DNA from: Mimachlamys varia
Lineage: Eukaryota; Mollusca; Bivalvia; Pectinida; Pectinidae
Assembly (NCBI GenBank): GCA_947623455.1
Contig: OX392534.1
Span: 32,238,926 to 32,302,925 of the forward strand
DNA: 64,000 bases
Reading direction: 5' to 3'
In this document: positions 63,701 through 64,000 of the stretch, in pieces
How the letters are laid out: each line of letters starts with the position of its first letter
Position numbering within the stretch: the first letter of the stretch is position 1
Position numbers and translations under genes: made by a program
The notes under the pieces: model-generated
The model's database searches: none
Seen by the model: the letters and a program-made list of their open reading frames with translations, nothing else
Told to the model about the DNA's origin: nothing

Positions 63701-63823
63701 CTGGGGAGACAGGCGGAGCAAATGGAGGTGAGGTAGCCCCCACTGGAGGCAGTGATCAGCCCACACCGACAGAGTCTGCACGTGAATCAGGTGCAGAGAC
63801 TCCTATGGACGTTGATCAGCCAG
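6705..63823 (+). CDS. HUWE1: HUWE1 HECT-type E3 ubiquitin ligase, 71 exons, 3' end beyond window
   Basis: HUWE1 is a giant cytosolic/nuclear E3 that ubiquitinates p53, Mcl-1, Myc, histones and unassembled ribosomal proteins (family knowledge). I joined 71 GT-AG exons, all phase-consistent, giving about 3,963 codons against 4,374 residues in the human protein as I recall it. Domain order seen: armadillo-like N-terminus with DUF908 and DUF913, UBA (about residues 1391-1432), UIM (1433-1464), WWE (1669-1750), acidic tract (2388-2522), UBM repeats (3111-3277). The HECT domain and its catalytic cysteine are not in the window, so the CDS is partial at 3'. The start at 6705 is chosen because the protein opens [10 protein letters not shown], as in animal orthologues, 25 nt after a splice acceptor (6678-6679). 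At least one upstream non-coding exon is therefore required. Exon coordinates are in the block entries. Gene identity is near certain; individual splice edges are by eye. Confidence 0.95.
6941..7074 (+). ncRNA. H/ACA snoRNA, copy 1 of 5, dual 18S guide
   Basis: Intron 1 of the coding gene. The 134-nt unit folds as hairpin-H-hairpin-ACA. Hairpin 1: lower stem GCACTG/CAGTGC, pocket arms TGTATCT and TCGTTAAT, upper stem CCGG-T-GGTGT/ACATC-T-CCGG. Box H ATATCA lies 15 nt after the upper stem. Hairpin 2: lower stem TGTAG/CTACA, upper stem around GGTC-TGTTGT-GACC, then ACA and three bases. Pocket 1 pairs with 18S ACGA-UC-AGATAC, and pocket 2 (GCATCGTT and TGGT) with ACCA-UA-AACGATGC, two uridines 25 nt apart in the conserved GACGATCAGATACC...CCATAAACGATGCC region. 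H/ACA RNPs (dyskerin) convert such uridines to pseudouridine. Hairpin-2 upper stem is best paired in this copy. I do not know the snoRNA's vertebrate name. Confidence 0.8.
8650..8783 (+). ncRNA. H/ACA snoRNA, copy 2
   Basis: Intron 4. Both lower stems, both pocket sequences, box H ATATCA and the ACA are unchanged relative to copy 1. Differences: C for T in the upper stem mismatch of hairpin 1, and GACCTGC in the hairpin-2 upper stem. It ends about 350 bp before the next exon. Confidence 0.78.
9672..10013. mobile_element. Short TIR element in intron 6
   Basis: Bounded by CAGGGCTTTTTTT at the left and AAAAAGCCCTG at the right, in inverted orientation; 342 bp, AT-rich, no coding capacity. Confidence 0.55.
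10219..10710. mobile_element. Short TIR element in intron 7
   Basis: Ends ATCCCCCGCTTT and AAAGCGGGGAT are inverted. Inside are two to three diverged repeats of a ~110-bp segment (CAACAAATATTATCC...CTTGAAACTTGG). Non-autonomous. Confidence 0.6.
13202..13261. repeat. Short tandem repeat, ~21-bp unit
   Basis: Three near-identical copies of GTAATGTAAACTAAGTGAA just before the exon 14 acceptor (13279-13280). Confidence 0.75.
14392..19882 (+). CDS. HUWE1: HUWE1 exons 16-26: DUF913 region
   Basis: Exons: 14392-14623, 14752-14853, 15151-15231, 15771-15877, 16207-16384, 16503-16594, 17103-17329, 17835-17898, 18049-18225, 18472-18717, 19233-19882; about residues 461-1178. Conserved landmarks are HEVEICRKE (exon 16), [14 protein letters not shown] (exon 18), [16 protein letters not shown] (exon 19), [18 protein letters not shown] (exon 20), [18 protein letters not shown] (exons 23-24) and [13 protein letters not shown] (exon 26). 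DUF913 continues the helical-repeat scaffold. Exon 22 ends in an acidic, low-complexity stretch. Exon 26 ends at a splice donor that lies inside a minisatellite (19851-20417), so its exact 3' edge is ambiguous by multiples of about 24 bp. Introns 21 and 22 each carry one H/ACA RNA; intron 18 has a C homopolymer near 15450. Confidence 0.93.
15956..16112 (+). repeat. Dispersed repeat, forward copy
   Basis: The stretch with GGACCCC...ATTTATAAAATACCCAG in intron 19 is matched in reverse complement at 31517-31660. The two copies show it is a dispersed element, probably a transposon fragment. Confidence 0.6.
16817..16950 (+). ncRNA. H/ACA snoRNA, copy 3 (most diverged)
   Basis: Intron 21. Hairpin 1 and its pocket are unchanged, and box H reads ACATCA, still fitting ANANNA. 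Hairpin 2 has several substitutions, including one in the left pocket arm (GCATCATT) that breaks a pair with the second 18S site. This copy probably keeps only the first guide activity, if any. Confidence 0.7.
17605..17738 (+). ncRNA. H/ACA snoRNA, copy 4
   Basis: Intron 22. Box H, ACA and both pockets are intact. The hairpin-1 upper stem has CTGG instead of CCGG, which still pairs through a G-U wobble, a change that preserves structure. It ends about 97 bp before the exon 23 acceptor. Some upstream flank resembles that of copy 1. Confidence 0.78.
19851..20417 (+). repeat. Minisatellite carrying the exon 26 splice donor
   Basis: Units of 24 bp (ATTCACCAGTACCCAAACTC plus AGGT) and a longer ~48-bp form with AATAGAAATCCACCAGA. 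About ten exact CAGGTATT donor words plus a few variants occur; the first (19881) is taken as the true donor. The 24-bp unit keeps frame and would add YSPVPKLR repeats. Confidence 0.85.
20418..20947. other. Remainder of intron 26, nothing recognised
   Basis: AT-rich intron after the minisatellite, ending in the exon 27 acceptor TATTTCAG. No coding segment or RNA seen. Confidence 0.5.
20948..22621 (+). CDS. HUWE1: HUWE1 exons 27-31: linker between DUF913 and UBA
   Basis: Exons: 20948-21070, 21407-21480, 21716-21873, 21987-22109, 22466-22621; about residues 1179-1390. Conserved blocks are [14 protein letters not shown] (exon 27), [20 protein letters not shown] (exon 29) and [23 protein letters not shown] (exon 30), matching human HUWE1 just before its UBA domain. 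Exon 31 has an alanine/proline-rich centre and ends ...HLQQ at the first of eight tandem copies of the same donor. The downstream repeats (22622-22921) stay open in one frame for a while but end without joining the UBA exon in phase, so I treat them as intron. Confidence 0.92.
22597..22921 (+). repeat. Minisatellite carrying the exon 31 splice donor
   Basis: Eight tandem 41-bp units, each with TTACAGCAG/GTCAGT. The donor is used at 22621/22622 by homology. Each unit also contains an acceptor-like TTACTCACAG. Because 41 is not a multiple of three, alternative use of later donors would shift frame. Confidence 0.87.
23250..26067 (+). CDS. HUWE1: HUWE1 exons 32-34: UBA and UIM ubiquitin-binding domains
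   Basis: Exons: 23250-23375, 25129-25224, 25935-26067; about residues 1391-1508. Exon 32 is essentially one whole UBA domain ([15 protein letters not shown]...[10 protein letters not shown]), with the MGF loop that contacts ubiquitin. Exon 33 holds a ubiquitin-interacting motif ([15 protein letters not shown]) with the expected central Ala and Ser. Exon 34 is a charged linker ending in [10 protein letters not shown], equivalent to the human segment after the UIM. The donor of exon 33 is followed by several decaying copies of its own 3' half (see 25225-25760). Intron 32 holds U27-like snoRNA copies 1-3, and intron 34 (26068-30373) holds copies 4-13. Confidence 0.93.
23694..23771 (+). ncRNA. 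SNORD27-like: Box C/D snoRNA, U27/SNORD27-like, copy 1 of 17
   Basis: Intron 32. A 78-nt unit has all box C/D landmarks: terminal stem CTTTCC/GGAAAG, box C TGATGA, an internal C' TTGATGA and box D CTGA. Before a degenerate D' (CATA), the guide AGACAAGCATATG is complementary over 13 nt to the conserved 5' end of 18S rRNA (CATATGCTTGTCT). The fifth base upstream of D' faces the adenosine that is 2'-O-methylated as A27 in human 18S, the target of SNORD27 (yeast snR74). Box C/D guides in animal introns are released by splicing and exonuclease trimming, then act with fibrillarin in the nucleolus. The D-box guide of this copy ends GATAGTGA. Family assignment is strong; expression is inferred. Confidence 0.85.
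24165..24242 (+). ncRNA. SNORD27-like: U27-like box C/D snoRNA, copy 2
   Basis: Intron 32. Boxes C, D', C' and D and the 18S guide are intact, but the 5' stem strand reads CTTCTC and pairs imperfectly with GGAAAG, so this copy may be processed poorly. One change (ATATTCTT) lies between D' and C'. D-guide ending GCGA. Confidence 0.72.
24706..24783 (+). ncRNA. SNORD27-like: U27-like box C/D snoRNA, copy 3
   Basis: Intron 32. Perfect CTTTCC/GGAAAG terminal stem, box C TGATGA, guide and box D intact; D-guide ending GCGA. It shares about 20 bp of upstream flank with copy 2, so the two come from a local duplication of roughly 540 bp. Confidence 0.84.
25225..25760 (+). repeat. Decaying tandem copies of the 3' half of exon 33 with its donor
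   Basis: At least four diverged copies of GTCTTTAGGAGACAATATCC...TCTACTGACGAG plus GTAGGT follow the exon, at roughly 25258-25290, 25540-25590, 25610-25660 and 25682-25730. They are interrupted by a palindromic element at 25291-25500. Donor GT is retained in some and lost in others. Confidence 0.75.
25291..25500. mobile_element. MITE-like foldback element in intron 33
   Basis: 210 bp with long inverted ends (TGGCCCCGGTTTCATCAAC and its complement ending at 25500) and further internal complementarity (TTCCTTAACTTAAGGAA). It inserted into one of the duplicated exon 33 fragments. Confidence 0.75.
26155..26285. repeat. Tandem repeat, ~52-bp unit, 2.5 copies
   Basis: Consecutive copies of TTTTTAAGCAATATTGGTCT...GAATAGAAATGAAAAAAGATTG at the start of intron 34. 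Confidence 0.85.
26322..26398 (+). ncRNA. SNORD27-like: U27-like box C/D snoRNA, copy 4
   Basis: Intron 34, 5' part. All boxes and the guide are intact, but the 3' stem strand is shortened (GGAAG then TG) and the 5' strand reads CCTTCC, so the terminal stem is weaker. D-guide ending GCGA. Confidence 0.75.
26891..26968 (+). ncRNA. SNORD27-like: U27-like box C/D snoRNA, copy 5
   Basis: Intron 34, first member of the regular 330-385-bp array. Perfect terminal stem, consensus boxes, intact guide, D-guide ending GCGA. One of the copies closest to the consensus of the set. Confidence 0.85.
27248..27325 (+). ncRNA. SNORD27-like: U27-like box C/D snoRNA, copy 6
   Basis: Intron 34 array. Stem intact (CTTTCC/GGAAAG); carries the GAGTATATC variant after box C and a D-guide ending GCAA. 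Guide and boxes unchanged. Confidence 0.83.
27592..27669 (+). ncRNA. SNORD27-like: U27-like box C/D snoRNA, copy 7
   Basis: Intron 34 array. 5' stem strand is CTTTACC, giving one mismatch against GGAAAG. Boxes and guide intact; D-guide ending GCGA. Confidence 0.8.
27948..28025 (+). ncRNA. SNORD27-like: U27-like box C/D snoRNA, copy 8
   Basis: Intron 34 array. Stem intact, CA instead of AG between stem and box C, guide and boxes intact, D-guide ending GCGA. A short 43-bp tandem duplication lies just downstream (about 28045-28132). Confidence 0.83.
28333..28410 (+). ncRNA. SNORD27-like: U27-like box C/D snoRNA, copy 9
   Basis: Intron 34 array. Stem, boxes and guide intact; D-guide ending GTGA, as in copies 1, 14 and 15. 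Confidence 0.83.
28677..28754 (+). ncRNA. SNORD27-like: U27-like box C/D snoRNA, copy 10
   Basis: Intron 34 array. One extra change after box C (GAGTGTATC). Stem, boxes and guide intact; D-guide ending GCAA. Confidence 0.82.
29022..29099 (+). ncRNA. SNORD27-like: U27-like box C/D snoRNA, copy 11
   Basis: Intron 34 array. Perfect stem; ATATTCTT between D' and C' as in copy 2; D-guide ending GCAA; 18S guide unchanged. Confidence 0.82.
29350..29425 (+). ncRNA. SNORD27-like: U27-like box C/D snoRNA, copy 12
   Basis: Intron 34 array. 76 nt because two bases are missing between box C and the guide; also ATATCTTT before C'. Stem, boxes and guide remain intact; D-guide ending GCAA. Confidence 0.78.
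29446..29766. mobile_element. Palindromic non-autonomous DNA element, short form
   Basis: Reverse-orientation, internally deleted relative of the element at 2307-3263. It has the same TCACATAACT/AGTTATGTGA ends and adjoining palindrome (29673-29766, TTACACTTGTGTCAATG... and its complement). It lies between snoRNA copies 12 and 13. Confidence 0.7.
30040..30117 (+). ncRNA. SNORD27-like: U27-like box C/D snoRNA, copy 13
   Basis: Intron 34, last copy of the array, 690 bp after copy 12 because a transposon-like element is inserted between them. One change in the C'-D segment (GATTTATTG), and the 3' stem strand is GGGAAG, so pairing is weakened. D-guide ending GCAA. Confidence 0.76.
30374..33315 (+). 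CDS. HUWE1: HUWE1 exons 35-38: segment between UIM and WWE
   Basis: Exons: 30374-30498, 30882-31028, 31164-31282, 33228-33315; about residues 1509-1668. Conserved landmarks are [11 protein letters not shown] (exon 35), LFSLLFEEARMPCA (exons 36-37) and [16 protein letters not shown] (exons 37-38), the last being the helix preceding WWE in human HUWE1. Intron 37 is about 1.95 kb and carries U27-like copies 14-16, a dispersed repeat at 31517-31660 and a perfect palindrome at 32520-32569. Confidence 0.92.
31421..31498 (+). ncRNA. SNORD27-like: U27-like box C/D snoRNA, copy 14
   Basis: Intron 37, about 140 bp after the donor. Perfect stem, boxes and guide; D-guide ending GTGA. Confidence 0.84.
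31517..31660 (-). repeat. Dispersed repeat, reverse copy
   Basis: Reverse-complement relative of the segment in intron 19, located in intron 37 just after U27-like copy 14. Confidence 0.6.
32106..32183 (+). ncRNA. SNORD27-like: U27-like box C/D snoRNA, copy 15
   Basis: Intron 37. Stem intact with TG before box C (shared with copy 16, suggesting a common ancestor). Guide intact; D-guide ending GTGA. Confidence 0.83.
32520..32569. repeat. Near-perfect 50-bp palindrome
   Basis: Arms ATAAATCTATTGTCATTGG and complement around a centre of about three bases, in intron 37. It would form a stable hairpin. Confidence 0.85.
32696..32773 (+). ncRNA. SNORD27-like: U27-like box C/D snoRNA, copy 16
   Basis: Intron 37. 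Same TG linker as copy 15; stem, boxes and guide intact; D-guide ending GCAA. Spacing from copy 15 is 590 bp. Confidence 0.83.
33535..33612 (+). ncRNA. SNORD27-like: U27-like box C/D snoRNA, copy 17
   Basis: Intron 38, the only copy alone in its intron, ending about 210 bp before the WWE exon acceptor. Perfect stem, boxes and guide; one change between D' and C' (ATACCCTTG); D-guide ending GCGA. Confidence 0.85.
33826..34544 (+). CDS. HUWE1: HUWE1 exons 39-41: WWE domain
   Basis: Exons: 33826-33941, 34105-34156, 34409-34544; about residues 1669-1769. The WWE domain is clear: [16 protein letters not shown] supplies the tryptophans, followed by [22 protein letters not shown] and [14 protein letters not shown] domains bind poly(ADP-ribose) or related ligands in E3 ligases (family knowledge). 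The domain is split over three exons, and the remainder of exon 41 is a lysine/glutamate-rich linker. Intron 38, just upstream, carries the last U27-like snoRNA copy. Confidence 0.95.
34800..39739 (+). CDS. HUWE1: HUWE1 exons 42-50: central helical-repeat region
   Basis: Exons: 34800-34896, 35138-35378, 35735-35921, 36293-36451, 36820-36971, 37400-37615, 37898-38453, 38888-39033, 39640-39739; about residues 1770-2387. Conserved blocks are [21 protein letters not shown] (exon 43), [16 protein letters not shown] (exon 44), [15 protein letters not shown] (exon 48) and [19 protein letters not shown] (exon 48). Exon 46 aligns with the segment that in human HUWE1 carries the Mcl-1-binding BH3 motif, but the Gly-Asp core is not visible here. 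Exon 49's acceptor is the last of six tandem copies. Intron 47 contains a stray partial copy of exon 48 (37648-37714). Introns 43, 45 and 49 exceed 300 bp and show nothing I recognise. Confidence 0.92.
36027..36070. repeat. 12-bp-arm hairpin containing a consensus splice donor
   Basis: CAGGTAAGACCC (36027-36038) is inverted at 36059-36070 in intron 44. The left arm is a near-consensus 5' splice site, which the hairpin would mask. Confidence 0.7.
37648..37714 (+). pseudogene. Partial copy of exon 48 in intron 47
   Basis: About 67 bp (ACCTGGCTAGGATACCCCAT ... GGCCAACACTATCAA) nearly identical to 38250-38313 within exon 48, with a small insertion that breaks the frame. No splice acceptor is attached. 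It lies just after the exon 47 donor. Confidence 0.85.
38597..38910 (+). repeat. Minisatellite carrying the exon 49 splice acceptor
   Basis: Six 54-bp units, each with TTTAACACTACAG followed by CGGCTGAAGGAG or CAGCTGAAGGAG. AG dinucleotides end at 38617, 38671, 38725, 38779, 38833 and 38887; the last fits homology. The unit is 18 codons, and the frame is open through all copies, so use of upstream acceptors would add 18-residue repeats in frame. Confidence 0.87.
40114..41451 (+). CDS. HUWE1: HUWE1 exons 51-53: acidic tract
   Basis: Exons: 40114-40272, 40724-40845, 41328-41451; about residues 2388-2522. Mostly Asp/Glu with runs such as [19 protein letters not shown], followed by [17 protein letters not shown]. 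Human HUWE1 has a comparable Asp/Glu-rich tract at the same relative position. Such tracts are disordered and have been linked to histone or basic-protein binding. Repeated GAT/GAC codons make this stretch prone to length change. Confidence 0.9.
42365..44567 (+). CDS. HUWE1: HUWE1 exons 54-58: region after the acidic tract
   Basis: Exons: 42365-42478, 42856-43054, 43359-43512, 44127-44250, 44398-44567; about residues 2523-2776. Landmarks are ATHPLLTRQ and [22 protein letters not shown] (exons 55-56), [18 protein letters not shown] (exon 57), and a charged coiled-coil-like stretch with [19 protein letters not shown] (exon 58). These match human HUWE1 between the acidic tract and the UBM repeats. 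Intron 53 (41452-42364) is 0.9 kb, AT-rich, with nothing recognised; intron 56 (43513-44126) likewise. Confidence 0.92.
44778..50827 (+). CDS. HUWE1: HUWE1 exons 59-63: low-complexity Ser/Thr/Pro-rich linker
   Basis: Exons: 44778-44919, 45432-45636, 46742-46983, 48428-48557, 50544-50827; about residues 2777-3110. The protein here is rich in Ser, Thr, Pro, Ala and Gly and poorly conserved, so exon calls rest on splice sites and phase (all five join in frame). It corresponds to the disordered segment before the UBM repeats in human HUWE1. A short additional exon could have been missed. Exon 60's 3' end is tandemly duplicated in its intron. Intron 61 carries two C/D-type RNAs, and intron 62 holds a TIR element. 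Confidence 0.8.
45606..46070 (+). repeat. 235-bp tandem duplication of exon 60 end, donor and intron start
   Basis: Unit 1 starts at 45606 and unit 2 at 45841. Both contain CCCCTGGGGCTCCATTGGC, the exon end and donor CCAAG/GTAACT, and about 200 bp of intron. Divergence is only a few percent, so the event is fairly recent. Confidence 0.9.
46071..46741. other. Remainder of intron 60
   Basis: AT-rich sequence. A stretch near 46240-46510 (CAAAGTTCATAACTAGAAGGCC...) has the feel of a dispersed repeat fragment, but no second copy is in the window. Confidence 0.35.
47532..47614 (+). ncRNA. Putative second-type box C/D snoRNA, copy A
   Basis: Intron 61. Terminal stem GCACTT/AAGTGC, extended outward by CCAAG/CTTGG across one bulge, encloses box C ATGATGA (47539-47545) and box D CTGA (47605-47608). 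An internal CTGA at 47557-47560 is a plausible D'. The D-box guide region contains TTAATTTTTTTCT and would match vertebrate/fungal 18S around AAAAAATTAGAGTG with one bulged base. Structural evidence is good; target and expression are uncertain. Confidence 0.55.
48222..48302 (+). ncRNA. Putative second-type box C/D snoRNA, copy B
   Basis: Intron 61, about 690 bp after copy A. Box C ATGATGA, internal CTGA and box D CTGA are conserved. The inner stem GCACT/AGTGC is kept, while the outer stem differs in sequence yet still pairs (TTGAA/TTCAA against CCAAG/CTTGG in copy A). The D guide CACTCTAATTTTTT is complementary over 14 nt to 18S AAAAAATTAGAGTG as I recall it from vertebrates and yeast; mollusc 18S may differ there. 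Confidence 0.57.
48672..49770. mobile_element. TIR element TGTCCCCCAAAC, ~1.1 kb, intron 62
   Basis: Perfect 12-bp inverted ends TGTCCCCCAAAC (48672) and GTTTGGGGGACA (ending 49770). The left part has a TTATTA microsatellite (48719-48772) and a GC-rich CCGCCGCGGAGG block. The centre is a tandem array of ~131-bp units. No transposase; non-autonomous. Confidence 0.75.
49055..49680. repeat. Tandem array, ~131-bp unit, about five copies
   Basis: Units of CTGATTGGTCGAAATTTATA...ATGGCCGCTATTTCCTGGCT inside the TIR element. The last three are almost identical. Each has a CCAAT-type word (ATTGG) and ATGGCCGC. Confidence 0.85.
49771..50543. other. Remainder of intron 62, nothing recognised
   Basis: AT-rich intron between the TIR element and exon 63; no RNA gene or coding segment noticed. 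Confidence 0.4.
51465..51618 (+). repeat. DIRS left inverted terminal repeat
   Basis: 154 bp, beginning CTTACCACATCCAATTATTA and ending GCTTCCTC. Exact reverse complement of 57611-57764. The element extends about 19 bp further left to 51446, judged by complementarity to the internal region. Confidence 0.93.
51917..54145 (+). CDS. DIRS ORF1, gag-like protein (742 aa)
   Basis: Starts [17 protein letters not shown]-terminal half is rich in Pro, Gly, Ser and Phe (low complexity, about residues 20-290), the middle is acidic, and about residues 520-660 look folded ([31 protein letters not shown]). The C-terminal 60 residues are Lys-rich ([10 protein letters not shown] to the end), likely nucleic-acid binding. 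No CCHC knuckle seen. Position immediately before RT in a DIRS element supports the gag role. The ORF is intact. Confidence 0.8.
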   Translation: MKDLSRMDKRGKRKDKAKSSSVDPMDSPSAGSSLAEALPPSKPSQPKAGSSLEGTGVSYPVDTGVDPPSTDVGSSMEGLGCPPISHRGVRDMYEDPLGPDNLNYLGPSGCSTATSHISSRPLPLPGEVSGFDPFGVNTVPAHTVRNPWAAPMGNGEGGKSGESQATPHGIGYGSFGPHTGTRHQGIGAFQQHTSHMSGPRPFISGFAPGGNGGSPFPYGQGFPPHVSTGQFGQYWGHSFPSGPMAPFPQGFGYNPGYPPGFHQGWGPVSSQQVGGTLNVPPPSTSGVKESSVFKRPMRSFRTSRSKTNIPASRRTLEPHLGPSEPKRARKRTFSESLHPVIYPLAVDTDVSTSRGDMGVEIGDRDDDVLSLSPGSILTEARSEPPSPHRVSESSESDDDGEVSAVNEVEVEGEAEAHHALSGMRALRADVARILGEEVCPPPAASAIPEATTLLSQLVPPKVSARSDKSLPEGSVVSSALAVAHARMVEKAGSSSRASGASGLQLSLADLSEVRTSDYAIHNAKLGSLPAKLETHELRQWPGAATDQVVFPAKEHHKLEKILRLSLQVLSYFDFLTVTLFRLSEVPVGESEVDERDRRSVQDRVTSSLHNCLKASAALQCTLLANLVLARRASVLRGKPIEEPYLSRLLSSPFEGPWLFGGTLPSIQKEVKEDPVASALLVSKVSAAGKAGTSQGSGQAKKKAKSRPRQTQSAAKAKSPFKAKAKGKGKQGTKPSGGKKQRS
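54240..56321 (+). CDS. DIRS ORF2, reverse transcriptase-RNase H (693 aa)
   Basis: RT motifs in order: [20 protein letters not shown] (about residue 101), [26 protein letters not shown] and the catalytic IYFDDSLML (about residue 215). RNase H motifs follow: [14 protein letters not shown] (about 379), the conserved Glu in [20 protein letters not shown] and ADTLSR. After RNase H comes the DIRS-typical block with LIDLFAT and AYAFPPFNL. The first ATG is used for lack of better evidence; translation could begin slightly upstream. The ORF is uninterrupted. Confidence 0.9.
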   Translation: MELWEGLPLPQPSLPVGGRLSAFLPQWKEITRDSWALSVVAEGLSIPLSREPPLTPEPIFFPPPGDPVKALAVRQEIATLVEKRAVEEIPRYRCTPGFYSRIFLVKKKSGAWRPIIDLSAFNRFVDSPHFQMETPRGIIASVREGMWATSIDLKDAYFHIPIRKSDRKYLRFSYEGKVFQFKAMPFGLTTAPMVFTKLLQVVVGFLHQQSINIHIYFDDSLMLHSRKESLVQDTRLVLSLFLKVGFIPSQEKSELSPSQDFVFLGYRFNAARGLVLPTQEKFIKARGLVLQFVQSSAVQVRWYLSLLGFLNSLADVVPLGRLHIRPLQMFLLSQWVPASRDWEISIPLNQSVKDFALWWTVRNNVLKGVSLNRHSPTMTLYTDASKTGWGAYLNGQARSGVWTGDHLSEHINVLEMRAVLLAIQNLRLFLEDQVICVATDNSTVVAYLQKQGGTRSHVLCALAIRILLLCQEMSLTIQVKHLPGRLNVLADTLSRRLRPVLTEWQLDPSIFRAICQVWDRPLIDLFATALNHQLPTFVSPVPDPAAWAVDALSLDWKGFHAYAFPPFNLVAKVLQKYEEQPCSLILVAPLWPRQPWFPQMLSFLVEEPLVLPPRWNLLRQPRSRIMHSRPAILHLHAWRLSPVVSRRRVFLDRCQTVSLDPSGLLPQQSTSLDGASSAIGVVSKLIRSRPLFP
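56120..57231 (+). pseudogene. DIRS tyrosine recombinase, split by one frame change
   Basis: The N-terminal SAM-like part ([43 protein letters not shown]) reads in one frame, overlapping the end of the RT ORF as in other DIRS elements. Between about 56583 and 56600 homology moves to another frame, which continues [17 protein letters not shown]. The catalytic set is visible: Arg in [12 protein letters not shown], His-X-X-Arg in [13 protein letters not shown], and Tyr in [11 protein letters not shown] single-base indel, or less likely programmed frameshifting, explains the break; the copy is probably not autonomous. Confidence 0.75.
57435..57533. repeat. DIRS internal complementary region (ICR)
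   Basis: Left half (57435-57475) is complementary to the outer left end of the element, and right half (57476-57533) to the outer right end, meeting at ATATAAAATTGAGG. In DIRS1 this region templates joining of the two ends in the circular intermediate. One 3-bp difference (TAA repeat number) separates ICR and left ITR. Confidence 0.88.
57611..57764 (-). repeat. DIRS right inverted terminal repeat
   Basis: Exact 154-bp inverse of the left ITR. The element continues about 42 bp beyond (to 57806), again matched by the internal complementary region. Confidence 0.93.
58014..58627 (+). CDS. HUWE1: HUWE1 exons 64-65: ubiquitin-binding (UBM) repeats
   Basis: Exons: 58014-58216 and 58330-58627; about residues 3111-3277. 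Four copies of the UBM-type pattern are visible: [51 protein letters not shown] and [17 protein letters not shown]. The Leu-Pro pair is the signature that packs on ubiquitin in UBM motifs, found in HUWE1 and in Y-family polymerases. These are among the best conserved exons in the window. They follow directly after the intron carrying the DIRS retrotransposon, and still appear intact. Confidence 0.95.
58986..59075 (+). repeat. 45-bp tandem duplication of the exon 66 acceptor
   Basis: Two copies of ATATATCTTACT..TTGTGCAGGGTTTGCTGGTC. AG ends at 59018 and 59063. The upstream site would add 15 in-frame codons with no stop. Homology favours the downstream one. Confidence 0.85.
59064..63823 (+). 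CDS. HUWE1: HUWE1 exons 66-71: pre-HECT region, CDS continues past window
   Basis: Exons: 59064-60278, 60607-60680, 61109-61266, 61742-61855, 62984-63177, 63521-63823; about residues 3278-3963. Landmarks are [20 protein letters not shown] and [16 protein letters not shown] (exon 66, 1,215 bp, the longest exon), [17 protein letters not shown] (exon 68), [13 protein letters not shown] (exon 70) and TPMDVDQPG (exon 71). In human HUWE1 the HECT domain begins shortly after this point. Exon 66 has a duplicated acceptor 45 bp upstream that would add 15 residues in frame. The window ends inside intron 71. Confidence 0.92.
60818..60951 (+). ncRNA. H/ACA snoRNA, copy 5
   Basis: Intron 67, about 43 kb from copy 4 yet almost identical. 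Stems, pockets, box H and ACA are intact. It ends about 157 bp before exon 68. Confidence 0.78.
61856..62983. other. Intron 69 with a transposon-like foldback
   Basis: Holds a 55-bp near-perfect hairpin at 62233-62287 (arms of 25 bp, CTGTAAAACCATATGAATTA...). The word AAGGCCCAAT recurs near 61870 and 62253, suggesting the stretch 61870-62290 is a small foldback element. Nothing else recognised. Confidence 0.5.
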
Positions 63824-64000
63824 GTAAGACATGGCTATTGGAAACTCGTGACATACACCTATTAACTCCTTGCCTACTGAAATGCCGAATCATCTTTGTT
63901 TTAGTTATTGCTTTGCCAGTTTATGTTTCTGTTGTAATAGGCTTGTGCACAAGGTATCTCCTTAAACCCTCAGGTTATAATTTGAAGGTCATCTGTCAAA

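Noticed and set aside
6680..63823. let-7/miR-98 microRNAs, which vertebrate HUWE1 hosts
   Set aside because: No TGAGGTAGTAG seed-bearing hairpin was seen in any intron.

Overview
The window is animal nuclear DNA, most likely from a mollusc and probably a bivalve. It has short exons in AT-rich introns with GT-AG splicing, a DIRS-type tyrosine-recombinase retrotransposon, a degenerate tRNA-like SINE, and non-autonomous elements of kinds I associate with bivalve genomes. The organism is an inference; I cannot align it.

One protein-coding gene fills almost the whole window. From about 6.68 kb to the right edge, the + strand encodes HUWE1 (Mule/ARF-BP1/UREB1), the giant HECT-family E3 ubiquitin ligase. 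I could join 71 exons with consistent reading phase (about 3,963 codons). They run from the ATG through DUF908/DUF913, UBA, UIM, WWE, the acidic tract and the ubiquitin-binding (UBM) repeats to just before the catalytic HECT domain, which lies beyond the window. The first 6.6 kb hold repeats, palindromes and a possible promoter/non-coding first exon.

The introns are the unusual part. They carry three families of small-nucleolar-RNA-like genes in the host's sense orientation. (1) Seventeen copies of a ~78-nt box C/D snoRNA lie between 23.7 and 33.6 kb. Their invariant 13-nt guide matches the 5' end of 18S rRNA, placing them in the U27/SNORD27 (yeast snR74) family that methylates 18S A27. (2) Five copies of a ~134-nt H/ACA snoRNA sit one per intron. 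Both pseudouridylation pockets fit 18S sites 25 nt apart. (3) Two copies of another box C/D RNA lie in the intron before exon 62. Many of the U27-like copies sit in tandem 330-385-bp units inside one 4.3-kb intron.

A second theme is repeated tandem duplication of exon edges together with their splice sites, at exons 26, 31, 33, 49, 60 and 66, plus a stray partial copy of exon 48. A DIRS retrotransposon of about 6.4 kb with perfect 154-bp inverted terminal repeats occupies the intron between exons 63 and 64.

HUWE1 (yeast Tom1) is known to degrade unassembled ribosomal proteins. A HUWE1 locus that also makes several 18S-directed snoRNAs would link rRNA modification and ribosomal-protein quality control in one transcript; that link is my inference.
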